Of a stretch of 64,000 bases of DNA, positions 18,847 through 28,422 are shown piece by piece (position 1 is the stretch's first letter; the number at the start of each line of letters is the position of its first letter). The notes under the pieces are model-generated. The model saw only the letters and a program-made list of their open reading frames with translations, had not been told where the DNA came from and did no database searches. The stretch is taken from assembly GCF_002949795.1 (NCBI RefSeq), contig NZ_CP026692.1, positions 6,494,545-6,558,544 of the forward strand, read 5' to 3'. The position numbers and the translations under genes were made by a program. This stretch comes from Nostoc sp. 'Lobaria pulmonaria (5183) cyanobiont' (GTDB lineage: Bacteria; Cyanobacteriota; Cyanobacteriia; Cyanobacteriales; Nostocaceae).

Positions 18847-18868
18847 CGGCTGTAGAGATGTACAGCCG
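18847..18868. repeat. Short hairpin between hepA and the downstream glycosyltransferase
   Basis: CGGCTGTA (18847-18854), six-base loop, TACAGCCG (18861-18868): a perfect 8-bp stem. It lies 40 bp after the hepA stop on the minus strand. No T-run follows, so it is weak as a terminator; it may limit read-through or be a dispersed repeat. Confidence 0.4.
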
Positions 18869-18908
18869 ATTAATGCGTTGTAAGTACTTTGGTAATTGAA
18901 TGTTGTTT

Positions 18909-20759
18909 CTAATCTGGCTGCCTTACTTCATACTGCATTTGATGATATTTCCAAAGCTTGCCTTTTAGTTCCAATAGTTCTTGATACTTACCTTGCTCTA
19001 CTATTCGTCCCTGTTCTAAAACTACAACTTTATCTGCTTTAGAAATAGTAGAAAGACGGTGAGCGATCGCAATTACTGTTTTACCAACAGATAGCTTTTC
19101 TAATGAATCTTGAATTAAGCGCTCAGATAGCGAATCTAAGGCGCTAGTTGCTTCATCCAAAATCAAAATTTCTGGGTTCCGCAGTAAAGCTCGTGCAATA
19201 GCAATTCGCTGCCTTTGTCCTCCAGATAATCTAACACCCCGATCTCCTAATTGGGTATCAAAACCTTCGGGCATTTCCAAAATAAATTCTAGTGCATTCG
19301 CTAGTTTAGCGGCCTCTTGAATTTCCTCATTCGTCGCCTCTGGAGTTCCGTAAGAAATATTCTGCCAAACATTAGTATTGAAGATAAAAGTATCCTGACT
19401 GACAACAGCTATTTTGTGACGTAGAGAGTTAATTTCAAACTGCCGGATATCGATTTCATCAATGTAAATATATCCATCTGTAGCATTATAAAATCGGGGA
19501 ATCAAATCAGCAAGAGTTGTTTTACCAGCGCCAGATGCTCCGACTAACGCTGTCATCTTTCCCTTTTCAATCGTCAGGGTAATATTATGCAGTACTAAAT
19601 TTTTATCATCATAGCCAAAATCCACAGATACTAAATCTATTGACCTTTTTAATCCCTTAAACTCAACTCTGCCATTTTGAAAGTAATATTTTTCATCACT
19701 TGTCAACAGATTTTTAATATTGTCTGCTGAACCATGTAAAGTACTGAGATATGCTCTCGTGCCATTAATATCTTGAACAAATGGGATAAAGCGAAATAGT
19801 ACAAAGAAAAAGGTTAGCAAAGAAGCAACTTGTAGCGTTCCATTAGTGACAAGACTAGTGAATGCCAAAATAATCATTCCGATTAATACCGTAGTTGCTA
19901 CCCCTTCGGCAATTGGCTTCACAAGTGTCCAGGTAAATACAACCTTTGTTGTACTACTTATTACCTTATCGCTAGCTTGATAGTAACGTTGACGCTCAAA
20001 TTCTTGAGTACCACAAGAATGAACAGTGCGAATGCCATTAATAAATTCTATGGCTGTTGATGTAAAATTAGCATTAGCAGTTGTCATACCAAAACTTGAT
20101 TCTCTGACTCTAGCATTGAGATTTGACAACCCCACACCTAAAAGTGTAAATAGCAATGCTGATATTATCGTCAATTGCCATGATATCAAAAACATTGATA
20201 TTAAGTAGACAAAGGTTGTTAGTCCTCTAGTTACTAAAAAAGCTCCGCCACTAAAACCTTGTCTGATTCTTTCAATCTCTGTAGTAATTGTGTTAATTAG
20301 TTCACCGGAGCGAGTTTTACTAAAGTAACTTAGCGATAAGGATTGTAACTGTTCAAAAATTTGCTTGCGTAAGCGATCGGCAAGATGTAGTTGAGATAAT
20401 TCAGTATAGACTTGAGAAAAATAATTGAAGGTGGCACGTAACCAAGTACTCAATAGAATCAGTAAAGATACGCGATATAAACGATTAATTGCTGATGTCT
20501 TGGCTCCCAAAATCCAAAGATCAAACCATTCTATTCCTGTTTGGACAGGTTGAGCATTTGGGCTAGTTAAGCTTTGCAAAAAGGAAAGTAAGAAACCAAT
20601 ACTTACACCTTCAAAGGTTGCCGCCAAAATTGAGAAAATCAGAGCTAAAATTGCAATTTTGCGAAAGTGTTTAAATTCTCGCAATATTAAATAGTTGTCT
20701 TGCCAAAAGCTACTAGCTTTAAGCAGATTACTGAGTGGCTGAGGAAGCTGGAAATTCAT
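18909..20759 (-). CDS. hepA: HepA, ABC exporter for heterocyst envelope polysaccharide
   Basis: 616 aa from the Met at 20759; the frame is open up to 20831 but the residues after this Met align with the known HepA N-terminus as I remember it (LLKASSFWQDNYLILREFKHFRK). Domains: membrane domain with six helices (about 35-320), then an ATPase with Walker A GASGAGKTTL, signature LSGGQRQRIAIARALL, Walker B ILILDEATSALDS and the AIAHRLST switch. HepA is needed to deposit the heterocyst polysaccharide layer in Anabaena PCC 7120, and mutants cannot fix nitrogen in air. It follows hepC with 212 bp between, as expected for a separately controlled gene. Confidence 0.93.
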   Translation of the reverse strand: MNFQLPQPLSNLLKASSFWQDNYLILREFKHFRKIAILALIFSILAATFEGVSIGFLLSFLQSLTSPNAQPVQTGIEWFDLWILGAKTSAINRLYRVSLLILLSTWLRATFNYFSQVYTELSQLHLADRLRKQIFEQLQSLSLSYFSKTRSGELINTITTEIERIRQGFSGGAFLVTRGLTTFVYLISMFLISWQLTIISALLFTLLGVGLSNLNARVRESSFGMTTANANFTSTAIEFINGIRTVHSCGTQEFERQRYYQASDKVISSTTKVVFTWTLVKPIAEGVATTVLIGMIILAFTSLVTNGTLQVASLLTFFFVLFRFIPFVQDINGTRAYLSTLHGSADNIKNLLTSDEKYYFQNGRVEFKGLKRSIDLVSVDFGYDDKNLVLHNITLTIEKGKMTALVGASGAGKTTLADLIPRFYNATDGYIYIDEIDIRQFEINSLRHKIAVVSQDTFIFNTNVWQNISYGTPEATNEEIQEAAKLANALEFILEMPEGFDTQLGDRGVRLSGGQRQRIAIARALLRNPEILILDEATSALDSLSERLIQDSLEKLSVGKTVIAIAHRLSTISKADKVVVLEQGRIVEQGKYQELLELKGKLWKYHQMQYEVRQPD

Positions 20760-20971
20760 GGATTTTATCATAATATTTTGGCAAGGTAGATAGACATCTA
20801 TAGATTGATACCGATTCAGAATGAGTAACAAAACCTTGATGTATCAATGCGATTTATCGCGTCTTGAAAAACCAATTATCTAGAACCGGATTACTCTATA
20901 GATGCTACGTAAACAATTTTTGTTTGAGCCTCAGTGCGATAGATGAAATCATCAATTACCACACAGATAAA
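20760..20971 (-). promoter_or_regulatory. Probable hepA upstream regulatory region
   Basis: 212 bp between the hepC stop and the chosen hepA start, unusually long within this cluster. In Anabaena hepA is induced in developing heterocysts from a promoter in the hepC-hepA interval. I did not find an obvious NtcA site (GTA-N8-TAC) by eye and no specific box is claimed. Confidence 0.4.
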
Positions 20972-21691
20972 TTACAGGATTTGGCTATCCAAATGTAATA
21001 GATGAGACTGTGCCTCTACTTCCCATGAAGCTGTAATTTCTGGTAATTTATTTAGCTGTACTGCATCTTCCAAAGTCCAACAACGAGATCCGGTTAAACT
21101 CATGTCACCCCGTAGCACGTTAAATAACTGTGGCAGATTGTCGAGATTGTATTTACCCATCCAACGCGCTAGCTGTGTGGTATTGTGGGTGCAAAAGCTC
21201 ATCGCTTGAAAGAGTTTACCCCGTTCCCCAACACGCCATTCATGACAAAAAAGTGACCCTGGCGAGTAAACCTGCATCAATACAATCAATCCCAACATGA
21301 CTGGACTTACTAATAGCAGCAATATGAAAGCAGCAATCCAATCAATTACTCGCTGCAATTGTCTCAAGGGTTGGTTAGGAAGTTTTTTGCCAGCAGGTAT
21401 GCTTAGGAATATTGGTTTTTGAGCTGCTTCACATGCATCTGCCCAAAACCTGAGCAAAGCCTCACCCAATTTTGGATCTATACTGACCAAACTTACTGGA
21501 GAATGTTGTAAGCATTCTACTAGCGATCGCTTATTATCTAATGAAGCTAGATATGGTTGTTTAACTCGTCCAGGCACTTTCACCAAAAGCTTACCCCGTC
21601 GCCACTGAAGTGTGCAGTACCCACGATTATCTTGGTGTGACTGGGTTAGATCATATAAATTCTCTAGAGTTGGAATTATTGAAGTTGTCAT
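20972..21691 (-). CDS. hepC: HepC, sugar transferase for heterocyst envelope polysaccharide
   Basis: 239 aa. The N-terminal ~120 residues are specific to HepC (LQWRRGKLLVKVPGRVKQPY, 28-47). The C-terminal part is a short bacterial sugar-transferase domain: a hydrophobic helix (VIDWIAAFILLLLVSPVMLG), then LFCHEWRVGERGKLFQ, MGKYNLDNLPQLFNVLRGDM and SLTGSR. This corresponds to the PglC/WcaJ-type core that moves a sugar-1-phosphate from UDP-sugar to undecaprenyl phosphate, although several usually constant residues differ (FCTHNT replaces the usual RTM region; SRCW replaces GPRP). It lies directly upstream of hepA, as in Anabaena PCC 7120. Confidence 0.88.
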   Translation of the reverse strand: MTTSIIPTLENLYDLTQSHQDNRGYCTLQWRRGKLLVKVPGRVKQPYLASLDNKRSLVECLQHSPVSLVSIDPKLGEALLRFWADACEAAQKPIFLSIPAGKKLPNQPLRQLQRVIDWIAAFILLLLVSPVMLGLIVLMQVYSPGSLFCHEWRVGERGKLFQAMSFCTHNTTQLARWMGKYNLDNLPQLFNVLRGDMSLTGSRCWTLEDAVQLNKLPEITASWEVEAQSHLLHLDSQIL

Positions 21692-22330
21692 AATGTCTTT
21701 GGGTTTATACAGGAATGAATTACTGAGGCGTTATCAAAGGCTATTAATGCCAAAGACCCAAATCCGAATCTTGTTGTAAGTCCAAAAAGTTGGAGATAAT
21801 TGAGGGCAAAAATATGCTATAGTATTTGCCACTCAGCCAGGCACGTATTGCGTAGAATTCTGCTGGTGTAGAAATTTAAAAATTAGACAGATACTAATTA
21901 CATAGGTAGCAATCACCGCTACTATTAACATTCATGGGCAAATCATGATTTTCCGGAAACTACTGACAGTAGAGAAGTGTAGAGAGAAATTACCCATGAA
22001 TCTATATCTACGTCTAATTACGCTGAGGTGTTCATTGTCTCAATAGATTAAAAAAAACCAGTCTGCTCTTATCTTCTAGCCTTTCTGAAGGTGCTTTAAT
22101 CTCTAGAATATAAGACGATGTAGAAATAGCGATCGCTCAAATAACTTCTTTATTTATTCTTTAAAGAGTCAGTGATTTCTCTGAAAACTCATAAAGATAG
22201 CATAAATATACTGAATTCTTCCCGATAGCAACAAAATTCAATTTGGTTCATCAAAACGTAGAGACAATTCACGAATCATTGCTGTCAATTTAAACTAAAA
22301 ACCAGTCTAGAACCAGCTTTTAGCAGATTG

Positions 22331-22442
22331 TCTCGTTCCCAGTTTCAGACTGGGAATGCCCGTCCTTGAGGCTTTGCCTCTTTTACTCGCGGCAGCAAGC
22401 AGCCCAATTAACAGCATTTCTAGCCAGAGGCTAGAAACGAGA
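22331..22442. repeat. Dispersed palindromic repeat element bounded by TCTCGTT/AACGAGA
   Basis: 112 bp bounded by inverted TCTCGTT and AACGAGA. Inside are three hairpins: TTCCCAGT...ACTGGGAA (22336-22356), GAGGC..GCCTC (22368-22380) and CTAGCC...GGCTAG. The first two hairpins recur in the same order at 47641-47685, showing that this is a repeat family. Confidence 0.75.
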
Positions 22443-22458
22443 AAAAATGCAAAACGCA

Positions 22459-22491
22459 AAATCCCCAACTTCTCTAGGAAGTCGGGGATTT
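22459..22491 (-). terminator. Probable terminator after the tyrosine-autokinase gene
   Basis: AAATCCCCaACTTC (22459-22472) and GAAGTcGGGGATTT (22478-22491) form a 14-bp stem. Read on the minus strand the single mismatch becomes a G-U pair and a T-rich stretch follows (TTGCGTTTTGCATTTTTTC). It starts 19 bp beyond the stop at 22510. The same hairpin type is dispersed in Nostoc genomes. Confidence 0.55.
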
Positions 22492-22509
22492 ATCATCTAG
22501 CCGTACTAG

Positions 22510-24741
22510 CTATTTTTCTACAGCTTGACGTAGAGCTAATTGCTGTTGTTTGATATTAGGTACGTAATTACTACTAGAGTTGGATACCCCATTAGCTACA
22601 ACCCCAATTAGATTTAACTTACTCAACATAGCTGTCGCTTGATTAAGCTGACTTCGTGTCACAAGACCAATGCTTGCCACCATAACCACGCTACGACAAG
22701 ATGATGCGGTAAGCATAGCATCCACCAAGCCGAGAACTGGGGGAGCATCTATCAGTACCAAATCATAATTTTCCTCAAATGCTGCCATTAATTGCATCAT
22801 CCGAGGGGAACTCAACAGATTAGCTGGGTCGGTAGGTTTGGGGCCAGCTGTCAAAATATCGATGTAGGAAGAGCCTGAGTATTGAAGACTAATTTGGTTG
22901 GGTAGAGTTGTATCACTCGCCAATAAAGTTGAAAGCCCCTGCTCATTAGGAAGATTCAGTTGATGGTGCAAACTGGGGTCGCGTAAGTTGGCATCAATCA
23001 GCAGTACCTTTTTGTGTAAACGGGCAGCACTCATTGCCAAACCCAACGCCAAAGCTGATTTCCCCTCATCGGCTAAAGCCGAGGTAATCATCAAAGATTT
23101 TAAATTAGTAACAGTATTTAAAAGTTCGATGTTTTTGTAAATCAGATCCAGCGATTCCCAACGCGGTGGAGATTGCAATACCTGAATCGTCCAGGGTGCG
23201 AGAACTTCTGGCTTACCAAAAGGCAACTTGATCATCGATTCTCTGGGTTTGGCTGGCGGTAACTTGGGAGTTGTTCCCAACAACGGCATAGCCATTTGCT
23301 TCTCTAACTCAGCAGTGGTGTGAACTGCATCATCAGCCGATTCCCGAATAAAGGCAGCAATACCTCCTAACATTAAGCCAACCACAGCACCTAAGAGCAA
23401 ATTCTGCTGGAGATTGGGGCCTAATTGTGCGCCTTTTTGAGGATCTTCTACCACTTCCCAATTAAATCCACCCTTGGAAAGTTCTTGCCGTAATTGTTGT
23501 TCTGCTCTTAAAAGCTGCTCTAATCTTTCACGACTAAATTGCAACTGCGGTAGCATCCGATTGTAATAAGCCAACAGAGGCGGGAAGCGTTTAATTTCAA
23601 AACGCAACTCGTTTTCTTTCTGGGCCAAACTTTGATCGCGAGCAGTTAAAGCAACTATAGTTGTCTGCGTTTCTACTAACTGACCAGCAAGGCTGAGATC
23701 AATTTGGCCTAGCTGTCCTTTTTCGAGAAGAGAGTCTCCAGAAGTGAATGCACCAGCAGACTTTTCGCCTAAAGTTCTTCCTACCTCTTGTTGCAATAAT
23801 TCCTTCTGTCCCTGAAGCTGTTCTTTAAGCTTTTGCACACTTGGAGTTTGATCTGTAAAGCGTAAGCGTTCTTGTGCTAGTGCCAATTCGCTTTTTTGAA
23901 TTTCGTTTAGTAAACCTTGATAGCGCGTAGACTGACTCAAACGAGAAGCAACTAGAGCATTTTGGGGAGAACGGTTAAGTTGTTCTTCTAAAGATTTTTG
24001 GCGTGCTAAAGCTTCTCCATATTGAGCACGAGTTGTCTGTCTTTCTTGAGAAAGATTGTTCAAAGCTGTTTCAATCGCTTTGGCCTGTGACTCTGGATCG
24101 ATTAAGTTCTGATTTCTGCGAAATCTTTGTAAATTTGTCTCAGCGGCGTTTACTTCTTCACTGGCTTTACTTAACTGTTCCCTGATGATTTGCAGACCTT
24201 TTTGTAAACGCGAACTCTGTTGTTGTTTGTTATATTCCAGATAAACTTGTCGAATTGCATCTAGAACTTTTTGGGTCTTTTCAGGATCTCCAGCAGTGTA
24301 TTCAACTTGAAATATTTTAGTAGCAACATTATCTTCTTTGCTCCTGATTTGAGTTAAGACCAAAGAAGCTTTAATTTCAGCTGAAGTTATATCTGGATAA
24401 TTAGACTGAAGTTTATCAACTGCTTTTTGGATGAGTCCCGAACTTTGCATCAAGTTAAGCTGAGTGGCAGTATCTATGACCACGTTAGAGTCAGTAAACT
24501 GATTGTCTACCCCCGCAGCACCTTCTGTTTTACCTTGATAGTTAGGTTCTACTAGCAGTTGCATAGAACTTTTATAAGTAGGCTTTGTTTTTACAGTTAC
24601 TATGCTGGCAATAGCAATAGAACTAATTAATACTGCTAAGAACCAAGGAAATCTCCGCACAAATACGGCAAACATTTGCCCGTAACTTGGCTCATTTTCA
24701 GAAGCTGGAGCTAGATGAGGATTTAGACTAGTTTGAACCAC
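22510..24741 (-). CDS. Wzc-like chain-length regulator with tyrosine autokinase domain
   Basis: 743 aa. N-terminal Wzz domain with a membrane helix (about 31-49), a long periplasmic coiled-coil region (about 150-430), a second helix (LLLGAVVGLMLGGIAAFI, about 445-465), and a cytoplasmic BY-kinase: Walker A-like SALADEGKSALALGLAMS (about 555-572), Walker A' VLLIDANLRDP, Walker B LVLIDAPP. A tyrosine-rich tail is lacking; the last residues are Ser/Asn/Gln-rich with only one Tyr. Such proteins set polymer length and couple synthesis to export. It is upstream of hepC in the island and corresponds by position to alr2833 of Anabaena; that equivalence is from memory. Confidence 0.88.
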   Translation of the reverse strand: MVQTSLNPHLAPASENEPSYGQMFAVFVRRFPWFLAVLISSIAIASIVTVKTKPTYKSSMQLLVEPNYQGKTEGAAGVDNQFTDSNVVIDTATQLNLMQSSGLIQKAVDKLQSNYPDITSAEIKASLVLTQIRSKEDNVATKIFQVEYTAGDPEKTQKVLDAIRQVYLEYNKQQQSSRLQKGLQIIREQLSKASEEVNAAETNLQRFRRNQNLIDPESQAKAIETALNNLSQERQTTRAQYGEALARQKSLEEQLNRSPQNALVASRLSQSTRYQGLLNEIQKSELALAQERLRFTDQTPSVQKLKEQLQGQKELLQQEVGRTLGEKSAGAFTSGDSLLEKGQLGQIDLSLAGQLVETQTTIVALTARDQSLAQKENELRFEIKRFPPLLAYYNRMLPQLQFSRERLEQLLRAEQQLRQELSKGGFNWEVVEDPQKGAQLGPNLQQNLLLGAVVGLMLGGIAAFIRESADDAVHTTAELEKQMAMPLLGTTPKLPPAKPRESMIKLPFGKPEVLAPWTIQVLQSPPRWESLDLIYKNIELLNTVTNLKSLMITSALADEGKSALALGLAMSAARLHKKVLLIDANLRDPSLHHQLNLPNEQGLSTLLASDTTLPNQISLQYSGSSYIDILTAGPKPTDPANLLSSPRMMQLMAAFEENYDLVLIDAPPVLGLVDAMLTASSCRSVVMVASIGLVTRSQLNQATAMLSKLNLIGVVANGVSNSSSNYVPNIKQQQLALRQAVEK

Positions 24742-24866
24742 TTTTATATCCTTGTCTTCAAGACTTACGCTAAGAGATTCTCCGAAGAATACCTATTTTT
24801 TTACAAACCGCCAATCAGGAAATATCAAATAAATAGGTAATCTGATAGTGGAAATAAATTCAGAAA

Positions 24867-25967
24867 TCAAATGAATAATTGATGCACGCCACAAGCTTGA
24901 TTGATAATTTGCTCAACCTTGCTAAAGAATACATTCTCTGAAAAATTTGCTACAGCATGATTGCGGATGCGATCGTAATCCCAAGAAATGCCGTTGGCTT
25001 CTAGTAATGCAACTTGGAGAGATTCGGGTGTTTGTCTTTTGAAAAAGACTCCTGTTTCGCCTGGAATTTGAGTATCTAATACTCCACCCGCTCCATAAGC
25101 GATCACTGGTGTACCGCTAGCGTTAGCCTCCACTGGCACTAATCCGTAGTCTTCTAGAGCTGCGACAATAATCGACTTGGCTTTGGAAAACAAGTCTTTG
25201 CGGGTTCTATCACTTACGTGTCCCAAGAACACAATATTTTGTAATGCTTTAGATTTTAACCGTGCTTGTTCTGGCCCGTCACCAGATATTAATAGCCGCC
25301 ACCCTAACCAATTAAAAGCTTCGACTATTATATCAAGTCGCTTATAACTGATCATCCGGGCGGAGGCCAGATAATATTCATCTTTTATATCGGAAAAAAC
25401 AAATTTACTAGTATCAATTGGATAGTTCACCATCATTGCCTTTTTGCCATAAATCTTTTCAATCCGGCGGGCAACAACACTGGAATTAGCAATGTAAAGG
25501 TCAGGTTCCTGTGCATATTTCAAGTCTACCTTTCTCATTACTTGAAATACTTGTTCGATTAAAGGAGCAAAATATCTATAGTCTCCGTATTCTCTTAAAT
25601 AAGTTGCTGTATCCCATAAGAAACGGGTAACGTTATGGCAAAAACAAATGTGGTGGGCATTGGGATTTTTTCGTACTGCTTTGGCGAAGCTAGTGCTACT
25701 ACTAATAATTAAATCATATTCTTGCAAATCCAAGGCACGAAAGGCAGGGAAATATAGAGGAGCCATCGACCTAAAATATTTTGCTGCACCAGGAATCTTT
25801 TGTAAGAAGGTTGTATTAACTATGCGATCGCCTAGATCGATAGTTTTTTGGGGATCGTACAAAGATGTGAAAATATCTGCTTCGGGATAGCGCTTACAAA
25901 GCAGTTCAAACACACGCTCTGCCCCACCTCGCTGGGTTAAATAATCATGGACGAGAGCAATTTTCAT
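24867..25967 (-). CDS. GT4 family glycosyltransferase
   Basis: 366 aa. N-terminal HDYLTQRGGAERVFELLCKR (8-27), central CFCHNVTRFLWD and DLYIANSSVVARRI, C-terminal YYLASARMISYKRLDIIVEA, LISGDGPEQARL and EDYGLVPVEANASGTPVIAY, the nucleotide-sugar site. This sub-family (mannosyl/galactosyltransferase-like) is common in exopolysaccharide clusters. It follows the SAF-domain oxidoreductase by about 190 bp, with a perfect palindrome in the gap, and precedes the autokinase. Donor sugar unknown. Confidence 0.92.
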   Translation of the reverse strand: MKIALVHDYLTQRGGAERVFELLCKRYPEADIFTSLYDPQKTIDLGDRIVNTTFLQKIPGAAKYFRSMAPLYFPAFRALDLQEYDLIISSSTSFAKAVRKNPNAHHICFCHNVTRFLWDTATYLREYGDYRYFAPLIEQVFQVMRKVDLKYAQEPDLYIANSSVVARRIEKIYGKKAMMVNYPIDTSKFVFSDIKDEYYLASARMISYKRLDIIVEAFNWLGWRLLISGDGPEQARLKSKALQNIVFLGHVSDRTRKDLFSKAKSIIVAALEDYGLVPVEANASGTPVIAYGAGGVLDTQIPGETGVFFKRQTPESLQVALLEANGISWDYDRIRNHAVANFSENVFFSKVEQIINQACGVHQLFI

Positions 25968-26090
25968 GAAATTTGACCTAAAGTTTCGATCGGATTTGTT
26001 GAAACACTCCCCAGCAAGTTACTATCAACAACTTTAGTGTCCCGCAGTATAGCTTTCTATCCTCTTGATGAAATTCTGGCGACAAATATA

Positions 26091-26116
26091 TAGGGGCGTA
26101 CAGCTGTACGCCCCTA
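26091..26116. repeat. Perfect 26-bp palindrome between island genes
   Basis: TAGGGGCGTACAG followed directly by its reverse complement CTGTACGCCCCTA, directly visible. It lies 40 bp beyond the stop of the SAF-domain oxidoreductase and could act as an attenuator, but the same sequence type is a known dispersed Nostoc repeat and no T-run follows on the minus strand. Confidence 0.85.
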
Positions 26117-26155
26117 CAGCTAATTCATTTGTGGCAAATATTTTTAGAACCGATA

Positions 26156-27469
26156 TTATCCAACTGCTACTAAGATTTTTTCTGGAGCGAAATAGGTGTT
26201 TTGCTCAGTTCTTAGTTGGTCGCAAAGTCTGCCTTCAGGTAATTCTACATCCTCATAAGTGAGGACTCGATCTTTAGAAATATCTCGTTTGAGGCGGCAC
26301 CCTTCAGCTAAACCCATTGGTAGAAGATTTTGCTGTTGGACGATATCGGAATTTTCACATTGTCCGTAGGTCATGTAGTAGCCGATGCCATCTAAGGTTT
26401 CTCCTGCTTTCAGGTCGATTTTGGCGGTGGTGATAACATCTACTAGCGGGCCTGCTAATGGAGACATCACAGGATCACCAAATAAAACAGCACGTGCTAC
26501 GGACAAGGGAACTTCAAAATGACAGAGGTGATAAGGAGTATAGAAGCTATAAAGTGGGCCTTCGCCTAATTTATATAAGTTGAGATAGTGGCGTTGCTTG
26601 GGGTCGTCGTGAGTGGCAAATACATATACGCCTGGGCCTGGTTTTGCTCCAACTACATAATCGACAATGCCGCCCAGTTCTTTGAGTTGTTCAACATCAT
26701 ATAACTGGGTCATTTCATCGACATGACCGCTGAAGTCATATCCCAACATTCCCCGTTTGGCGACTTTCATGCCTGTGGCATTGGCAACGATCGCTTGCTC
26801 GAAGGAAATTTTGCTTCCGTCGGCGAAGCTAGCCACCATGTGGGGCTTTTGACCCCAACGTTTAGCAAATCCTTCCTGGGTGGTGGGATTGCGATAGGGG
26901 TCTTGGAGTCCTTTAATGTTACCGCACAATAAGGGAGTTAAACCAATGCTTTTTACAAAGCGATAAAGGTTCATTTGCACCCCTGGCTGATCGCCATCAC
27001 AAGCGGTGAGAATCACGCCTGCTTTGTCGGCATACACTTTCAGGATGGGGCCAATGGTGCCGTCGAGTTCGGCATTCATCATGATCACATGCTTGCAATG
27101 AGCGATCGCTTCCATAACGATCCCAGTGCCAAATTCCACTGCACCCGTGACTTCGATTAATGCATCGATGCCTTCAGCCCGACACAGTAACTTAGCGTCT
27201 TCTGTGACTGCATACTTACCGTTAGCGATCGCATCTTCTAATTCGCTGACAGTTGCAACAACTTGAATATCTTCAATTCCTGCTTCCGAATAAGCTTGTT
27301 TAGCTGCACCAATCTGACGATTAGATATAGCAACTAACTCCATTCCTGGCACTGAATTGACAATTTGGTTGGCAATTCCTCGACCCATAAAACCAGCACC
27401 AATCATTCCCACCTTGATAGGATTTCCTGCTGCTGCTCTGGCTTGTAAGGCGCGATCGATAATAATCAT
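26156..27469 (-). CDS. NAD(P)-dependent oxidoreductase with SAF domain (homoserine-dehydrogenase-like)
   Basis: 437 aa. N-terminal Rossmann motif VGMIGAGFMGRGIANQIV (20-37), a dehydrogenase middle region with NAELDGTIGPILK and DGDQPG, and a C-terminal SAF-type beta-clip (about 350-437, ending LRTEQNTYFAPEKILVAVG). The layout resembles a homoserine-dehydrogenase-like/SAF family found in sugar clusters; it does not look like the threonine-pathway enzyme because the Hom catalytic context is missing. In the island it lies between rfbC and a GT4 and probably modifies a nucleotide sugar. Equivalent by position to alr2831 of Anabaena (from memory). Confidence 0.8.
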   Translation of the reverse strand: MIIIDRALQARAAAGNPIKVGMIGAGFMGRGIANQIVNSVPGMELVAISNRQIGAAKQAYSEAGIEDIQVVATVSELEDAIANGKYAVTEDAKLLCRAEGIDALIEVTGAVEFGTGIVMEAIAHCKHVIMMNAELDGTIGPILKVYADKAGVILTACDGDQPGVQMNLYRFVKSIGLTPLLCGNIKGLQDPYRNPTTQEGFAKRWGQKPHMVASFADGSKISFEQAIVANATGMKVAKRGMLGYDFSGHVDEMTQLYDVEQLKELGGIVDYVVGAKPGPGVYVFATHDDPKQRHYLNLYKLGEGPLYSFYTPYHLCHFEVPLSVARAVLFGDPVMSPLAGPLVDVITTAKIDLKAGETLDGIGYYMTYGQCENSDIVQQQNLLPMGLAEGCRLKRDISKDRVLTYEDVELPEGRLCDQLRTEQNTYFAPEKILVAVG

Positions 27470-27683
27470 GAACTAAACTCCTTTTTAGAACTGTTTGTTG
27501 TGTTACAAATTCTCGATAATTTTGCACTTAATAATTTGTTACAGCTAAATATTAAGTACATTTTCATGGGAATTATCATTAATGACAGCTACTAACTGGT
27601 TTTTTGCTAGATACTGTATAAGTAGTACATCACGGCGTAAATAGAGCAACCATTTAAAATCTCTAAAAAGCCCATTTCGTAAT

Positions 27684-27709
27684 ACTTTTGACTTTTGACT
27701 TTTGACTTC
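27684..27709. repeat. ACTTTTG heptamer tandem repeat
   Basis: Three copies of ACTTTTG followed by ACTTCC, just outside the rfbC stop. The same repeat with an ACTTCC(GCC) end occurs at about 35077-35110 (beside rfbF) and 44853-44883 (after the 44346 gene), a dispersed heptamer family of heterocystous cyanobacteria. Confidence 0.9.
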
Positions 27710-27732
27710 CGCCTTGCGGTAGTAGTCTATAG

Positions 27733-28290
27733 TTATCTGGAAGCTGCACCGCCAACAGTCATCATTCTCAACAAAGGCCAATTTAAATCTTTCTCGGAGA
27801 TTTCAGTCACATCTAGAGGCCAATCAATGTTAAAGAACGGGTCGTCATAGCGTAAACCTCTTTCATATCCTGGAGTGTAAAATTCACCCACTTGATATAC
27901 AACTTCAGTCTCATCGGTGAGTGCTTGATAGCCATGAGCAAACATTTCTGGAACATACAAAGCGCGGCGATTTTCTGGGGTTAGCTCTACACCAATGTGT
28001 GATAAAAAACTAGGAGATTCAGGACGCATATCAATAATTACGTCGTAGATTGCGCCTTTAGTACAACGAATTAATTTTGTTTCTGCTGCTGGCAGAATTT
28101 GATAGTGCATTCCCCGGATAGTGCCTTTTTTGTAATTAAAAGATAGGTTACATTGGGCAACTGTTGGCTTTAATCCGTGTGCTTCAAATTCTTGAGCGCA
28201 GAAAGACCGTGCGAAAAAACCACGATGATCTGGCTTTTCTTCTAAATCAATGATGAATGCGTCTTTGAGTGCAGTTTGAGTGAAGATCAT
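27733..28290 (-). CDS. rfbC: dTDP-4-dehydrorhamnose 3,5-epimerase family protein
   Basis: 185 aa from the Met at 28290, preceded by GAGGT about 10 bases upstream; the longer open frame to 28374 has no support. Family landmarks: DHRGFFARSFCAQEF (18-32), QCNLSFNYKKGTIRGMHYQ with the catalytic His in RGMHYQ, KLIRCTKGAIYDVIIDMRP, and MFAHGYQAL. RfbC/RmlC enzymes epimerise carbons 3 and 5 of 4-keto-6-deoxy nucleotide sugars. With rfbF and an NDP-sugar dehydratase-like gene upstream, the real substrate may be a CDP-sugar rather than dTDP-rhamnose. Confidence 0.9.
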   Translation of the reverse strand: MIFTQTALKDAFIIDLEEKPDHRGFFARSFCAQEFEAHGLKPTVAQCNLSFNYKKGTIRGMHYQILPAAETKLIRCTKGAIYDVIIDMRPESPSFLSHIGVELTPENRRALYVPEMFAHGYQALTDETEVVYQVGEFYTPGYERGLRYDDPFFNIDWPLDVTEISEKDLNWPLLRMMTVGGAASR

Positions 28291-28422
28291 AAATGAATAA
28301 CCTCGATAGGAATATTGACGACAACAAAACTTGGCAAGTTTGAAAAACTCACTTGCTACAAACCTCATCAACAATAGTATTGAGTGGATTTTTAGATGAA
28401 CAATTAGCTTGCTTTTACTGAA

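Larger units (their letters stand above)
21692..22509. other. Long untranslated region upstream of hepC
   Basis: 818 bp without a gene, between the tyrosine-autokinase stop and hepC, so hepC probably has its own promoter. It contains an inverted-repeat element (22331-22442) and a terminator-like hairpin (22459-22491) near the kinase end. The 640 bp next to hepC are AT-rich and may hold developmental control sites; no defined box was recognised. Confidence 0.6.

Noticed and set aside
27545..27781. 78-codon minus-strand frame after rfbC
   Set aside because: It includes the ACTTTTG heptamer repeat and overlaps the rfbC end; no family recognised.
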